Positions 1 to 12,300 of a stretch of DNA of 64,000 nucleotides are shown here, one piece after another; positions within the stretch are counted from its first letter, which is position 1; every line of letters begins with the position of its first letter. Origin of the DNA: Andrena cerasifolii (taxonomy: Eukaryota > Arthropoda > Insecta > Hymenoptera > Andrenidae); NCBI RefSeq assembly GCF_050908995.1, contig NC_135123.1:7626001-7690000 (forward strand), in the 5' to 3' direction. The notes beneath the pieces were generated by a model. It ran no database searches and was not told the DNA's origin. It was given only the letters and a program-made list of their open reading frames with translations. The position numbers were made by a program, and so were the translations under genes.

Positions 1-1684
1 CCCCACGTTTTTACACGGGGACAGCGAGCGAAACGAGCTAGAGCGTAGGAGCGCGGGATCAAAGTCGAGCCCCGCCAGTATATGTATAGTCTCCTATCTT
101 CGTTTGACGCGAGAACAGTTCCGTGTCCAGTTAAAGAAGATGTTACTTAATCGATTTAAGTCATTATCGTCGAGGATAGAATTTAACGAATTCTGTGTAA
201 AATAATCGTGAAACACGTGTAGCAAATTTTTAATATACATATTTAAACGATATTTATACGTAAATAATAAAACATAAGACTTTATAATGATTTCAATTGT
301 TTGTTATGAATGATGATTTTATCGATGTGACCACTAATAACGATCGATTGATTTTTATGAATAAAAAAGGAGAGAGAAAAAAAAACAGTATAGTTAGAGG
401 GAATACGCGAAAGAGAAGGGTGCGTGTGTGCGAATGGATGTATACCATGGGAGTCTTAGTGTATTAAGCTAAGGGACGAACGAAAAAGAGATAAAAGGTA
501 AAAGCTGACAGACCAACGTTTCAAATGTTTAACGATAGCAGATAACCCGCTTGATGACAGAAGAAGCAAATGAACTCTGCAAGAAGAAACAGGGGGGGAA
601 ATACATTTTTGTAATATATATATTGCATAAAATTTATTGGTATAACTACTGCCACTGTTATGTTTGTAACATACCCCGCTTTTGAAGATTGCATGTCGAT
701 TTCTGTATCATGTATTTGTATGCGAGACCAATATTAACGATCTACAAAGGCTTAACGAATTATTGCGAGCCGCGGGCGCGCAAGGTGGTCGCGAAATATA
801 TTTGCGTATCCATTTACCTTGCGGCCAAACGATAATCGAATTATTACATTGTTACATAGTGCATATCGTTCAGCTAGACGGCTTTACCGAACATCGAATA
901 TTTCCAAACTGAAGGGAGAATTTTATTCAACGAGTGATTCGACCGGGTATATCTGGAGTAAACAGAAAACGAGAGAATACGCTGCGATCAATGGATCGTT
1001 AGAGAGCATTTCTTTAAACGTTGGCGCTACCTTCTTCCGTCTTCGGTTACACGTGTTCTTTTTTCCCCGCCTTTGTAACGAGCTGTGCCAAAAGAAACAC
1101 GGGGAAACGGTACGATTCCCCATACCGCACTGTCCGATCGTGTAGTTTCACACGAATAACGGAGCACTGGCAAAGAGAAGAAAAAGAAAACAAAGGACCG
1201 ATACAACATTAAAACGAATTGGTTTAGAGAACTATGTGTAAGGTGTGACGAATGTTTAGTGTTTATAATTCGGTGTACTTGTACATAAATATTGCTCGTT
1301 ATTATCACTCAAATGTACATACATATACATTTCGGTACTTACGTATCGTTGCAGCAATCTATATGAATAAAATTCATGAAATACAAGCCGATTGTACTTT
1401 AACTGCCATCTAATCCTACATCTTATTAAGAAAGTTAACATTATTATGAATTTACCTGTCATACTTCCCTGGCACGATATTTATTTAATTATTAACGCGA
1501 AGAAAACCTGTTTACATATTCTTTCACTTACAAACCGAGGTTTAAGCTCAATTACAGAGAAATTGCATAGCATTGTATAGCTGTAATATAATGACAAACT
1601 TGTCACTTTATTATTTTAAGAAGCATATAAAACAATTTCTTCATTTACCGACCGCGTCGGTAACTAGGCGCCTCACGTGCGTTC
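1..1684. other. AT-rich non-coding stretch
   Basis: I see no convincing gene here. The sequence is AT-rich with short homopolymers, and the open frames are short with no recognisable protein. It could be the 3' UTR or an intron of a gene that begins left of the window, but nothing in the sequence proves this. Confidence 0.5.
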
Positions 1685-1988
1685 AGATCCAGAAATTCGC
1701 CCGAGTTAATAGGAACACAGGATGTCGGTGGAGGTGGAACGACCGAACGACAGATGCGTGCCACTTACTTTGATTATGCTGGCCTGATACAGGAGCCGGA
1801 GCACATGACCAAAGTTAGTGGCACGCCATCTATCGTTATCTCGTCGCACACACTAGCGCTCTCTCTCTCACACAGTCCACCTATCTCCATTCTTCTCGCA
1901 CACGATACGTTTCTCTCTTGCACAGCTCCGTCGTGCCACCTCCACCTACATCCTGTGCTCCTATTAACTCGGGCGAATTTCCGGATCC
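1685..1988. repeat. Nested inverted repeat with 59-bp outer arms
   Basis: The outer arms are 1685-1743 and 1930-1988. Read as reverse complements they differ at only about five of 59 positions. Inside the loop is a second inverted pair at 1757-1772 and 1810-1825, with one mismatch in 16. The right outer arm overlaps the exon-like ORF ending at 2118, so the left arm looks like an inverted copy of part of that ORF. No target duplication is evident. Confidence 0.75.
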
Positions 1989-2118
1989 AAATGGACCTGA
2001 AGTCCTTAGTTCACGCGTTGCACAGCAGGTGGCTAAAGCTTTTAGCGCACTTCAGCGGAGCGTGAACCTGGATGAACCTGAACCAAATAAATTACTATCG
2101 ACCCTCATTTATAAGTAA
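1926..2118 (+). CDS. Possible terminal exon of an unidentified gene
   Basis: After a pyrimidine-rich tract ending in CACAG (1921-1925), a frame stays open to a TAA at 2116-2118. The predicted tail is proline-rich (VPPPPTSC), then moderately charged, ending LLSTLIYK. An AATAAA lies at 2117-2122, overlapping the stop. This would suit a last exon, but I do not recognise the protein and found no upstream partner exon. It may be a chance ORF, a pseudogene fragment or a coding remnant carried in the inverted repeat. Confidence 0.25.
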
Positions 2119-2763
2119 TAAATTAATAACGCTGTTAACGAATCTCGTTGCATAACGAATCGGAATTTGTCCACGAGAGCTTTACATTCTCAGAGTGGAA
2201 ATAAATGAATATGAGAATCATTGAAGCGGTTTAAGATAATTGCATAATATGTTTATTATATGCAGGCCCTGTACGCAATTACAAGTGCAGTGTATTTAAT
2301 GAAATCGACACGATTGAGAGTAAAAGAAAACTGTCCGCCGTAGCATATCCGTCGGGATTGGTGTAATATTTTGGAAAATAGGCGCTCGGTGCTGCGATCG
2401 GATTTTCATAGATTTATGGTCGGTGTAATACTATGGTCGGGACCCGGCGGGAATCAGCGACGTGAGCGCCGCGTCAGTTCATTAGTAATTTTGTTTCGTG
2501 CGCTTCGTAAACCTCGCGTATTACTTTATTATGGAATGGACGATGAGATAAAAAAGTTCGTAATTATCGCTTTCGCGTGGTGTTTGCACGCGGTTCCATT
2601 CAATAGGCGACGAGCAGCGTGAACGTGTCCCGCGAAAGGCGACGAGAATTTTAGCGGCACTATCCGCCATTATTGGCGTTCACACGGCGTTCAACAAAGT
2701 TTTACTTTCAGTACGCGGAGACGAAAATCGCGCCTATAACTTGCAAACCTACAGCATTTTATA

Positions 2764-4095
2764 ATGTAAGTAATGCATATTATTTTGAGGATGCTTCCCC
2801 TGTGTTTCCTTTGTACGACGGTAACCTCGTCATTGCCGGGTGTTTTCATGTGGCCGCAGGGCACGCAGTCGTAAGGATAGTACGGGCAAAAGCGACTCCG
2901 AGGCGACTGATAAAGAGAACAAGAGGGAAAGAGGCAGGGAAAGGGAGAGGAAGAAGCGCGCCGCTTCGTCATCCAGCAGTGGCAGTAGGTAAGATCGTGT
3001 CAATTTCTGTAATAAAACTGTAATAATTCGACCAGGTATCTTATGTACAAAACCACTATTATCTATGTTCGGTAGTTCTTCGGACAGCAGTTCTGGTTCA
3101 TCGTCTACAAGCAGCGGAAGCAGTTCCAGGTCAAGCTCCTCTTCTAGCACCACCTCTAGTAGTTCGGGAAGCTCATCCGGGAGCTCCAGAGAAAGGGGAA
3201 GGAAACGTAGTCGTAGCAAAAGCGTTGATGCTTCGCGAAGGCATGATAACAAAGAGAAGGAACGAGAGAAGGAAAGGGAAAGAGATAGGGACAGGGATAG
3301 AGATAGAGACAGAGATAGGGAGAAGGACAAGAAGAAGAGTAGCAATTCCGTGGTCGATAAACCAAAACCCAAAGGACGTTCCAGGTAGATACATTACCCT
3401 GATAGGTGTATGGATCGTTCGATTTCATTTTACTAATAGCATGGTTTATTTTATTCCATCCCCTTCGTAGATCACCCTCGCCGCGCAGAAAGCGCAGAGA
3501 AAGGTCACCGATTCCCAGACCAACGAAAATACATATTGGTCATTTGACGCGTAACGTCACTAAAGAACACATCATGGAGATCTTCTCTACGTACGGCCAG
3601 ATAAAGATGGTCGACTTTGCTATGGACAAGCTTCATCCCAATCAAGGACGAGGCTTCGCGTACGTGGAGTTCGAAACTGCGGACGAGGCGGAGAATGCAA
3701 TGAAACACATGGATGGCGGTAAGTTAAAATATTGAGCTCTCTCCCGAGCTGTTTGGTAGGTATCGATCGGTTCGGTTGATCGAATATTACGACGATTCTG
3801 TGCAGGACAAATAGATGGCCAGGAAATCACAGCTGCTCCAGTATTATTACCAAAGCCACGGCCGTTACCGATGCGAAGGATGTCCCCTTTAATGGGAAGA
3901 AGGGCGCCGCCGCGATGGGGAGGCGGCGGTAGGAATACTCCGCCGCGTTATCGTAGACGTTCACCGCCGATCAATCGCCGCAGAAGCCCACGGCCACCTA
4001 GACGTAGACCGAGAACTCGATCGCGAAGTCCCCCGAACAATCCACGGCACCGGCACCGTCGCTACACAAGATCGAGCTCCAGCAGCTCTCGATAG
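2764..4095 (+). CDS. RnpS1: RNA-binding protein with serine-rich domain 1 (RNPS1)
   Basis: Splicing activator and peripheral exon-junction-complex (ASAP/PSAP) component, acting in the nucleus. Coding exons: 2764-2765, 2860-2988, 3076-3384, 3471-3718, 3806-4095, giving 325 residues. Order: short basic N-terminus (MARSRKDSTGK), a long Ser tract, an alternating Arg-Asp tract (3277-3325), then one RRM in the fourth exon (IHIGHLTRNVTKEHIMEIF; GRGFAYVEF), and a C-terminal Arg/Pro/Ser tail ending SSSSSSR. RRM and tail closely match vertebrate RNPS1. The start is inferred: the exon ending ...ATAAT before GTAAGT (2766) supplies AT, and the exon starting at 2860 supplies G. No other in-frame ATG precedes the Ser tract. 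The 5' UTR exon probably begins near 2640-2700. Confidence 0.93.
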
Positions 4096-4540
4096 CAATC
4101 TTTTTCCTTTTCTGTCTCTTTTTTTTTTGTACATATAAAGCCAGAACTGAATTTGACCAGACACAGTTCATCCTCGTTGGTCGTCTTAATATATTAAGCA
4201 AAACCATTTTTACCCACTCCATTCGGACATAATTGACAGGGAAGTGTACGCACTGGAATATTAAAAAGAAACAATACAAATAGGACTCGTTCACGATGGT
4301 GTTTACGGTAATTAAATGTGTTTCGATGACGAGGCACCGTTCGTGACTTACAAGTACTGCTTTTCAAATATACGAATTTCACACGTGTCAAATATATTGC
4401 AATTGATTGGTACCTGAATGTTAATGACCCTGTGCAAAGGAAAAAACGAACATATGTATTCTTAGATTGTCGTTTGATGTAGTATTAAATATAAGGCATG
4501 AAGACTTCAGAAGAAATATTACTTTCTAGCGTATGCTCAT

Positions 4541-4546
4541 AATAAA
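4541..4546 (+). terminator. Candidate RnpS1 polyadenylation signal
   Basis: An AATAAA hexamer lies about 450 bp after the RnpS1 stop, followed within 20 bp by a genomic A-run. It is the best 3' end signal I see for this gene. Confidence 0.5.
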
Positions 4547-4562
4547 CAAATGCAATTTTGTA

Positions 4563-6394
4563 AAAAAAAAAAGGAAGAGATTTTACCGTAATACGTGCTG
4601 ATAGTACTTGTCTAGGACAAATTTTCTGATGTCTTTATGAGCTGTAAGAGACGTTTCAGGCTTGGTGAAATGTACTAGACGAAGAGAGACCAGGTTTGAT
4701 AGAAACTATGATTATTAGACCCTTTTACAAAGAATCAATTTTAGAAAAAACCTATTCACACAAAATCCTCTTTTATACTTCGCGATATCTACAAAAACAG
4801 AATCATTGCCATCACATTGCAACCTTGCATCGATGAAAAATATCTACAATTTTTGAATTGCGTATGGTCGTTAATTATATAATATAATATACATTTTTGT
4901 GATGACTTTACACGGTATAAACGAAACAAAGTTTGAAGAGCCCGATTTACTTGACGGGGAAGTATTTGTTTGCTTTAGAGGCATCAGGCTTTTCAAATTC
5001 ATCCTGATCCATGGCACGAATATATCTTTTACTTTTTGAAAGAGACATCTCAAAATTGGTTCTCTGGTAACACAAATGACGTATATGGCCGACAGAGGAC
5101 GATGATGACAGAAAGGTGCAAAGCCGTATTTCATTTTCATTTGTTGATAAAGATACAAAAAAGAAAAATCGGAAGTTGCAATTTTTCTATGTAGTGTTAA
5201 ACGTATTTTTTAATTAAAGCACTTTGGCACGGACAAACTGCTCTTGTGTTTATTCACTCCCGGGTCCCATATTCCCTGATCAAATACAAGATTTTCTTTT
5301 TCGCAAAAACTGCTTATAATTTCATCCAAAATTGCATTTTGATTTACGAATTACTATAAAGAAAACGATTGCAATGCTTCTCGACGATCTTGTTATTTTT
5401 CTTTTTTTTTTTTCATATCACAGGAAAGCACCAGAGTGCGAATTCTACTCTCGATGCAAGAAACGAGGGAAAAAAGCAAGCTTGTACCGCCAGAAGCGAA
5501 AAGTTTGTTACTTTTTTGCCCCTCTCGGTTTTGCTATCATATTCCTACGGGTTAAAAATTAATCTCTATGGAGAAATGAAAAATCCATACGTAAACTTTC
5601 GTTATATTATTATCGATTAAATTAAGGGCAACCTTTTCTCTTTCTTTTTGCTTTACGATCGTATCCGTACGTCAGTAGTAGAGATTCGTTTATACGTCGC
5701 AATAAATAAATAATTAAATAACTTTTGAGTAATGGTAGAGATCTGCTTAACTTTTCCTTCTCAACTTGGATTCCAATCTTTTTTTTTCCATTACGGTAGC
5801 ATCGTCTCGCATTCTACAATATCTATAATATTACACACGATACCTTTTTTTGTTTTTTTGTTTAAACTGTACGCATAGTTAATCGTAATGATTAAAGTTT
5901 ATATATCGCTATGAACAGTCAGATCCCCGAAGCTTGCAGAGAATCATCACATTATATAACGTCACCGTCGTTTCCTTCCCGTGACACGTTTAACGTTTCA
6001 AATCATCGATGCCTTGGTGAGTTCTCTCCCCCTTCTTCATTTTCTATTATTAACGAACTGCTTCATCTCTTTAACTTTCGCCGCGTTATAAACGGGACGA
6101 GCCCAACGATCGCGATAACAACAAGGCATCTTCGTAACGATCCTCCTCGCGAGCGCGCTCGCAAATGTCCTCCAACGCGTTCCCCTCCTCTTCTCTCCGT
6201 CGCACTTTCATCGATATAACTATAAATATTATATAATCTATGTACAATTTTCATTCTTTTTTTTTTCATCATTAAATAAACGCCTCTTCTCCGTTTAGCG
6301 AAAGTATCAGCACCGGTGGGCCCTCGGGGAACGCTCAGAATGCTGACCCTTTAGTGCGTTCACTTGCCGAAGCCGAGGACGCGGGGAGGATGTA
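4563..6394. other. Convergent intergenic region and probable tay 3' UTR
   Basis: AT-rich DNA between the RnpS1 3' end and the tay stop. On the minus strand an AATAAA (plus-strand TTTATT, 5249-5254) would end a tay 3' UTR of about 1.1 kb. No gene is recognisable in this stretch. Confidence 0.45.
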
Positions 6395-9300
6395 TCATCG
6401 GGATTGCGAGGCGTCCTCTTTCTTGTGTATATCGGCGTGCATCAGAGCAGGCTCTAGTTGTCGCGTGGGCATCCCTGGTCCTGGCCCAGCTCTATGATGC
6501 ATATGCAAGTTGCTCAAGGGACCGGGGCTCGGGTCCTTGCCCCTTAGAGAATTTACAGGCGGTGGTGGATATCCTGCGTACAGTTTGGCCCTCTCTTCCT
6601 CCTCCGCTCGAAATGCAGCGGCAGCCATCAGCGGGTTGTAACGTAATTGCTGCAGAGGATCGTAACGATAATCCCTGAAGGGATCTCCGGGCCAGGGACC
6701 ACCGGGTTGGCCGGTGGGCCCACCTGGAGGTGGAAAGTGTTGCATCGGGTGCGCGCCCAAACCAGGAAGCATACTTCTAGGCATGGAATGCGGCGCGGGC
6801 ATGCCGTGGGGATGCCTCGCGAGGTACGAGTGAGGGTGAGGATGGTGATACCTCGTGTCAGGCATTGGGCTTGGACCGGGGCCTGACGTGGGCGGTGGCC
6901 CAGGGCCAGGACCTGGTGGCCTCGGGAGCATCACGACTTCGTCGTCCTTGCTTCGCGGTTCCTCTTTCACGCGCACCTCGCCAGTGTCGATCGGCGCCGA
7001 TCCGTTTCGAAGGGGCGATCGTTCACGACCCACCACAACGTGCTGTCGATTCTGATGAAGCAATCTCTCGCGTTCCATCTCTCGTCTCTCCATTTCGCGG
7101 CGTTCTTTGTCCCGCCTTTCCCTCTCTCTTTCAGCGGCTTCCTGCTGTTTCCTTTTCTCTTCCTTCTCGCGTTCTCGTCTCTCCCGTTCCCGCTGCTCCT
7201 CCCGTTCTCGCTCCTTCTCGCGCCTGATACGCTCCCGTTCCCGTTCACGCTCTCGCTCGCGTTCTCGTTCCCGTTCACGTTCACGCTCGCGTTCTCGTTC
7301 CCGTTCTCGCTCTCGCTCCCGCTCGCGTTCCTCGAGCTCCGCTCGTCTATCGATCGGGGGCGGTTCCGGTTTCAGACTCCACGCGACCGTGGTCGGCGGG
7401 AAACCGGTGGAGGCTCGTTGCAATCTAGATAAAGTGAAATAGATGGTACTTCTTAGATGGCTACGAAAGCTTAAGTTATTTTTCAAGTTACACATTGAAG
7501 ATAGACACATACCCTCTCCACGGATCATGTACGGAGCCCAGACCACCCAAGGGTGGCATTTCCCTCGACGGAGGGAAACCAGAAAGACCAGGGAAGTTCG
7601 GATTCGGCGCGCCGAATGTCGTTGGGTATCTTCCAAACGGCGACATTCCTGTCCCTACAACAATTTTCAAAGGGCGATCACATGGCAGTCGTTTCTGCAT
7701 CATTAACATTCCATACACGATGATTCGTTGCGAAACTTACCTAAATGTGACGCTGGTGTAGAGAGAAACCCAACAGGGTGAGGCGGAGGTGGTGCTGGGT
7801 GTGCTGGCGGTATATTAGTAGCGAACGGTGGTGCCATAGGAGGTGCTCCCATTCCAAGACCGCCTCCTGGTCCTCCTGGATATAGGTGTCCAGGTGGTCT
7901 CAACAGTTCCGTCTTGGAGCCAACGACGCCGCCCGCTTTAGCTTCCGCTTGCTGCTTCTGCTGGTGGTGGTAAATTTCCCAAGCGATGCGTACGTGCATC
8001 GCGTTCCACTTCCCACTCTTCTGCAATTGCAGAAACAAGTTCTACGAGAAACTGATGTATCTGACAGCGATAAGACATTCAAGTGTTCGCTTTACCTTTG
8101 GTGCAAACGATGTTAAATGGTTAGGCGGTACAAAGGGAGTCGAGGGCGGTCCGATCCCCGGATGTAGGAGACCAGTGTTGAAACCGGAGTACCCAGAAAG
8201 GTTCAAATTGCCACGAAAAAACGGGGACTCGACACCTCCCAGTTTCGGGATGTCCTTAAACTGAAAAAAAGCAATTACATGGTGAGCGTGCGGAGAGATT
8301 GAAGTTGGGGCGCACGCCGATAGCATTTACTACGTACAATAGGGGGTGGAAAGAGACTGCTGGCAGCCGCTGGCGGTAGCAGAGGCGTCGTATGCTGGTG
8401 CACGTGTGTGTGCTGATGCTGGTGATGGTGCATCTCGGTCCTGAGGTACGGTGGCGGTCCCAGGTTACCGACTCCGACTCCAACGTTTCTGTCTTGGGAT
8501 GCCAAGAATCTATTGTCAAGCTCTCGCCTTAACAGGTCTGCCTGACCTGCGACATGAGTCACCCCTTGTTTCGGTTAGTGTCTCATCCCTTGCAACCCCT
8601 TCTCGGTCTACTGTTTGCTTTTTTTTCTATCGCGCTCGACTTCCAAATGGAACTCGGAGCACAGCTTAGAGACTTACTTGTTTGGAAGAGCGACTCGGCG
8701 GAGAACGGGTTGGGATTGGTCGTTGGCGGTGGTAGCGAAGGCAGTGACGTGTGTGGACTGGAACTGGACACGGGGGGTGGTAGCGGTGCCGCGAACATCG
8801 GCGGCGGGAACGTGTGCATGCCAAGCGGTACGGGTGGAGGGGTCGGCCTTGGAACTGACGTCGCCGTCGCTGGAGACAGTTGCGAAGCTGTGCTGCTACT
8901 GCAAGTTACACATCAATATGTATAAATTGTCCTAAAAGCAAGTTTTGTTCGATATAAGTACAGGTTCGAGAGACGTCTAATGTTCATCATACCCAATCCA
9001 TCCTTGAGGCTTGGTGTAAGCAGGTAGACTAGAATTTGCTGGAGAAGATGTGTTTGGCACGCTTACGGGCGTTATGCTACCTCGACTTAGGCTGCTCACG
9101 TTACTGCTGTAACAAGCACTATTGTTTACTATAACATCTTTTTCACGACGAGCTACAAGAATATACACATGCATGTATGCGCGCACGTCCATGGATTACA
9201 AGATTATACCTGTAACTGTCCCTCTCTCGGTTCGGGCTATGTCCACGGGGTGAATTATTGTTCCTTCCTGTGACGCTACAGGCTACCATGTCCCTGTGAG

Positions 9301-12300
9301 CGATGGTGTTCGCCGTAGTGACTGTATTGGTTATCGTGGATACGCATGTCGTAGTAGCAGCGCTCAGCGGAGTATTGTGGTTCGTGGTATTATTTCCTAC
9401 AGGCTGTTTGCTTATATTAGTACACGGGGAAGCTCTACTTCCTCTCTGAAAACCAACAATACCGATATTAGCGGTTAAGCCAGGACTTAATAGACGATTT
9501 AATAGAAACGAAGGGGACATCCGACTTACCACTTCTGCCCGCGAAGAAGCAGAATGAGAGGGAGATGGTACCGCTGGTGGAAGGTATGGGCTGTGATTTA
9601 GAGCAGTATACGGTGTATAAAGAGGTGGGTAAGACGGTTGCGTTTGGGGATAAGCGGCCATGGGTATCGATGGTGGATAGCTGGTGGTGGTCGCTCCGTT
9701 CGACGGTGCTGCTGGCGTGACACCTAAGCTGGCTACCGCAGGACTAGTTGTATGACTCGATGAAACGAGGGGCACATTAGGTGTATGTACTGCAGGTATC
9801 GTAGTGTGAGGCTGCTGGGACAAGGAAGGTGGTGGCAGAGCAGGGGAAGCAGGCCGCTGTTGCGGAGCTATTGCACGTGGATTCGCTGCCAATGGACTAG
9901 TCATCTGAAAGAGTGCATTTCATGAAAATTCTGTTGCATTGTTGCACCTGCAAGAACCGAGGCGAGAAGTCGCAAGAATTTACTTACAGGTGGTTGGGAT
10001 ATGTGAGGGGGCAGAGTGGGACTGGGAGGACTTGGCGCTGTTGGAACTGGTGCAGACGCAGGCACAGGAGGCGGTATAGGTGCCGGAGCATCCGTTGCTG
10101 GATTAGAGATTTGTCCACCGGTATCTGGAGGAGAGCCTCCTGCCCCATTCGCTGGAGGCAATACGTGTGGTGAAGATGATGGCAACTCGTCTGGAACATA
10201 AGCATTTATTCCAAGCAACTATTTAGAAGACAGCCCCAGTGCTGTTGTTAATGTATGAATCACGTACATTTACGTGCAAGGGGTGGTGGGGTAGAAGATT
10301 CAAAGAGTATCGATTCAGCATCCGAGCCCTGGAATCAAAAGTATTCGTCAGGATAAAGATTCTCTCGCCATTATACGTTTCATCGATGCAAGAGCATAAG
10401 AAAGGCTACGTACCTTATCGTCTTCTCCTTCACTATCACACTGCAACGAGAAGAACAGAACGGCTTATAATTAATACGGTCTTTGTCATTTCTAAGCAGC
10501 AATTCAGTTTCATCAGTTCTGATACTTACGATATAACCTTTACCCGAGCTGCAATGACTGCTAGCCTGTAAACCGATAAGACGTATATAAGTACGCGGAA
10601 CAGTAAAGTAGTTAAGTCAGGTATTCTTATTAACGTAGTTTCACTTACATCGCTGAGGTGGTCCCTGGAACTGTCTGCGTCCTGGCAATCCCTAGGTATA
10701 CCAGGGCCATGCAGTTGTTCAGATGCTCTACCACTATCGTCGCTTGTACCTGCATCTAGGCCCTGCGAAGCGAACAAAGTACAGTTAGCTAAATACATTT
10801 CCCTGCTTCGGCGCAGCCAATGTAGACACAGATTCTTCGAAACTTACCTGGTTAAGCGTCGAAGGTGTCAGTATGGAATTGTGTGTATAATGGTTGTGCT
10901 TGAAATGGTTTTTGATGTGGTGCTCGTTGTGTCTATTATTCTGCCCCGTGTCCACCTTTGGTTTCTCTTCCACTATTGACAGCAGCGTGTGCAATTTCTT
11001 GACATTATTTTTACCAGCTAGCTTTATTGCACTCTGTAATCAGAAAAAAGAAACGCAAATTAGAAGGGAACACAACTTATACGCAAGGATCCCAATGAAA
11101 AGTGTATTTGAATGAACAAAGTCAGGCAAACAGTTCTCTTTTTCTTCATTCATAAACACGTAACAATTGAATTGGACTTTCTCAGAAGTTTGTAGAATGT
11201 TGCTGAAATACAATCCGCGATTTCAACGCTCGAGATACATTTTTTTAAGAACGCAAGATTACATTCTGAGAGGGCTGTCGTTATTTACATGAACCTAAGG
11301 ATGCTGTTGCAAGCGGTATCGCGATAAACGTAACATAATCCCGTACGGTGGCTCCGCGCGATCTCTAGCACCATGGGCGCGAATTAAAATAATCGAATTT
11401 CATTCGTTGCGGTCTTTCGTCGTGCATCGATACGCGGAACAGTGATACCGATGTATCGCTCGCCGCGCTCGAATTTGACACGCGTATAAAATCCGACTGA
11501 CCAGGGAACGGCCGTATATTCAACACGTATGGTAAACACCGCCACGGATCCCCCTGCCCACAACTTTGCACCGCGGTGAAAAATCGCTCGCCGATCTCGT
11601 TGCCTTTTTTTACATTTCGCTTTTTTGCGTCACCCGTGAACCGTCGATCGGTACAAAGAGCGCGAGCAGGAGAAGAACTTTGACGTTGGTTTGCGCGCAC
11701 ACAGTAGAAAAAGCCGCACGAGAACTCCTCTATCCGTCGGGTGCCTTTAAACCGCGATGTCAGTGCACATTTCCGAACGGGTGGCGCTCTGCCCCCACCA
11801 CCTTCTCTTTTTCTCCCCCGATGTTTCCCCTCTGTACACCTAAATACCGTTATCGTGATAAACGTACTCGTTTCTTTGGGTAAGCCAAGAATATATATGT
11901 ATATATGTGTGTGTATATATCGTATGTGTATATAAATATACGTGTCGGAGATACGTGCTGGTGGATAGGGCCGATGCGATATTCTCGTTCAGATTTCAGA
12001 GCACTCTAAGAAGACGGACGGGCGTTCGCAAAGATGACAGCAGGATTCACAAGCAGCCCAGCACCGTGTCTCGTGTGCGCGATGCAGCACACGAATGGTG
12101 GGGAGAATGAAAGAGAGGCAACGATGGAGCGGGGTAAAGGTGAAGGGAGCAAGGTAGAAGGGATGGGAGGCCGTAGAGAAAGTGGGAGGGGAGGGCGGCT
12201 TGAAAGGGAGGGGGTTGGACGAGGAAAGCAGGAGTAGGAAGAGCGAGAGGAAGACAGAGAAGACATTGACCGAACGAGCAGCCGCGCGACAAGGCCTCCT

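Noticed and set aside
6364..7442. Plus-strand ORFs opposite the last tay exon (Ser/Arg- and Leu/Phe-rich)
   Set aside because: They are antisense shadows of the Arg-Glu and Pro-rich tay coding sequence, including a CT-repeat read in other frames.
6395..11033. Identification of the minus-strand gene as atrophin/Grunge
   Set aside because: The Arg-Glu and Pro/His-rich tail first suggested atrophin. However, RELDNRFLASQ...PPYLRTE, KSGKWNAMHV and EEDIIDGFA are AUTS2-family blocks, and no BAH, ELM2, SANT or GATA domain is present.
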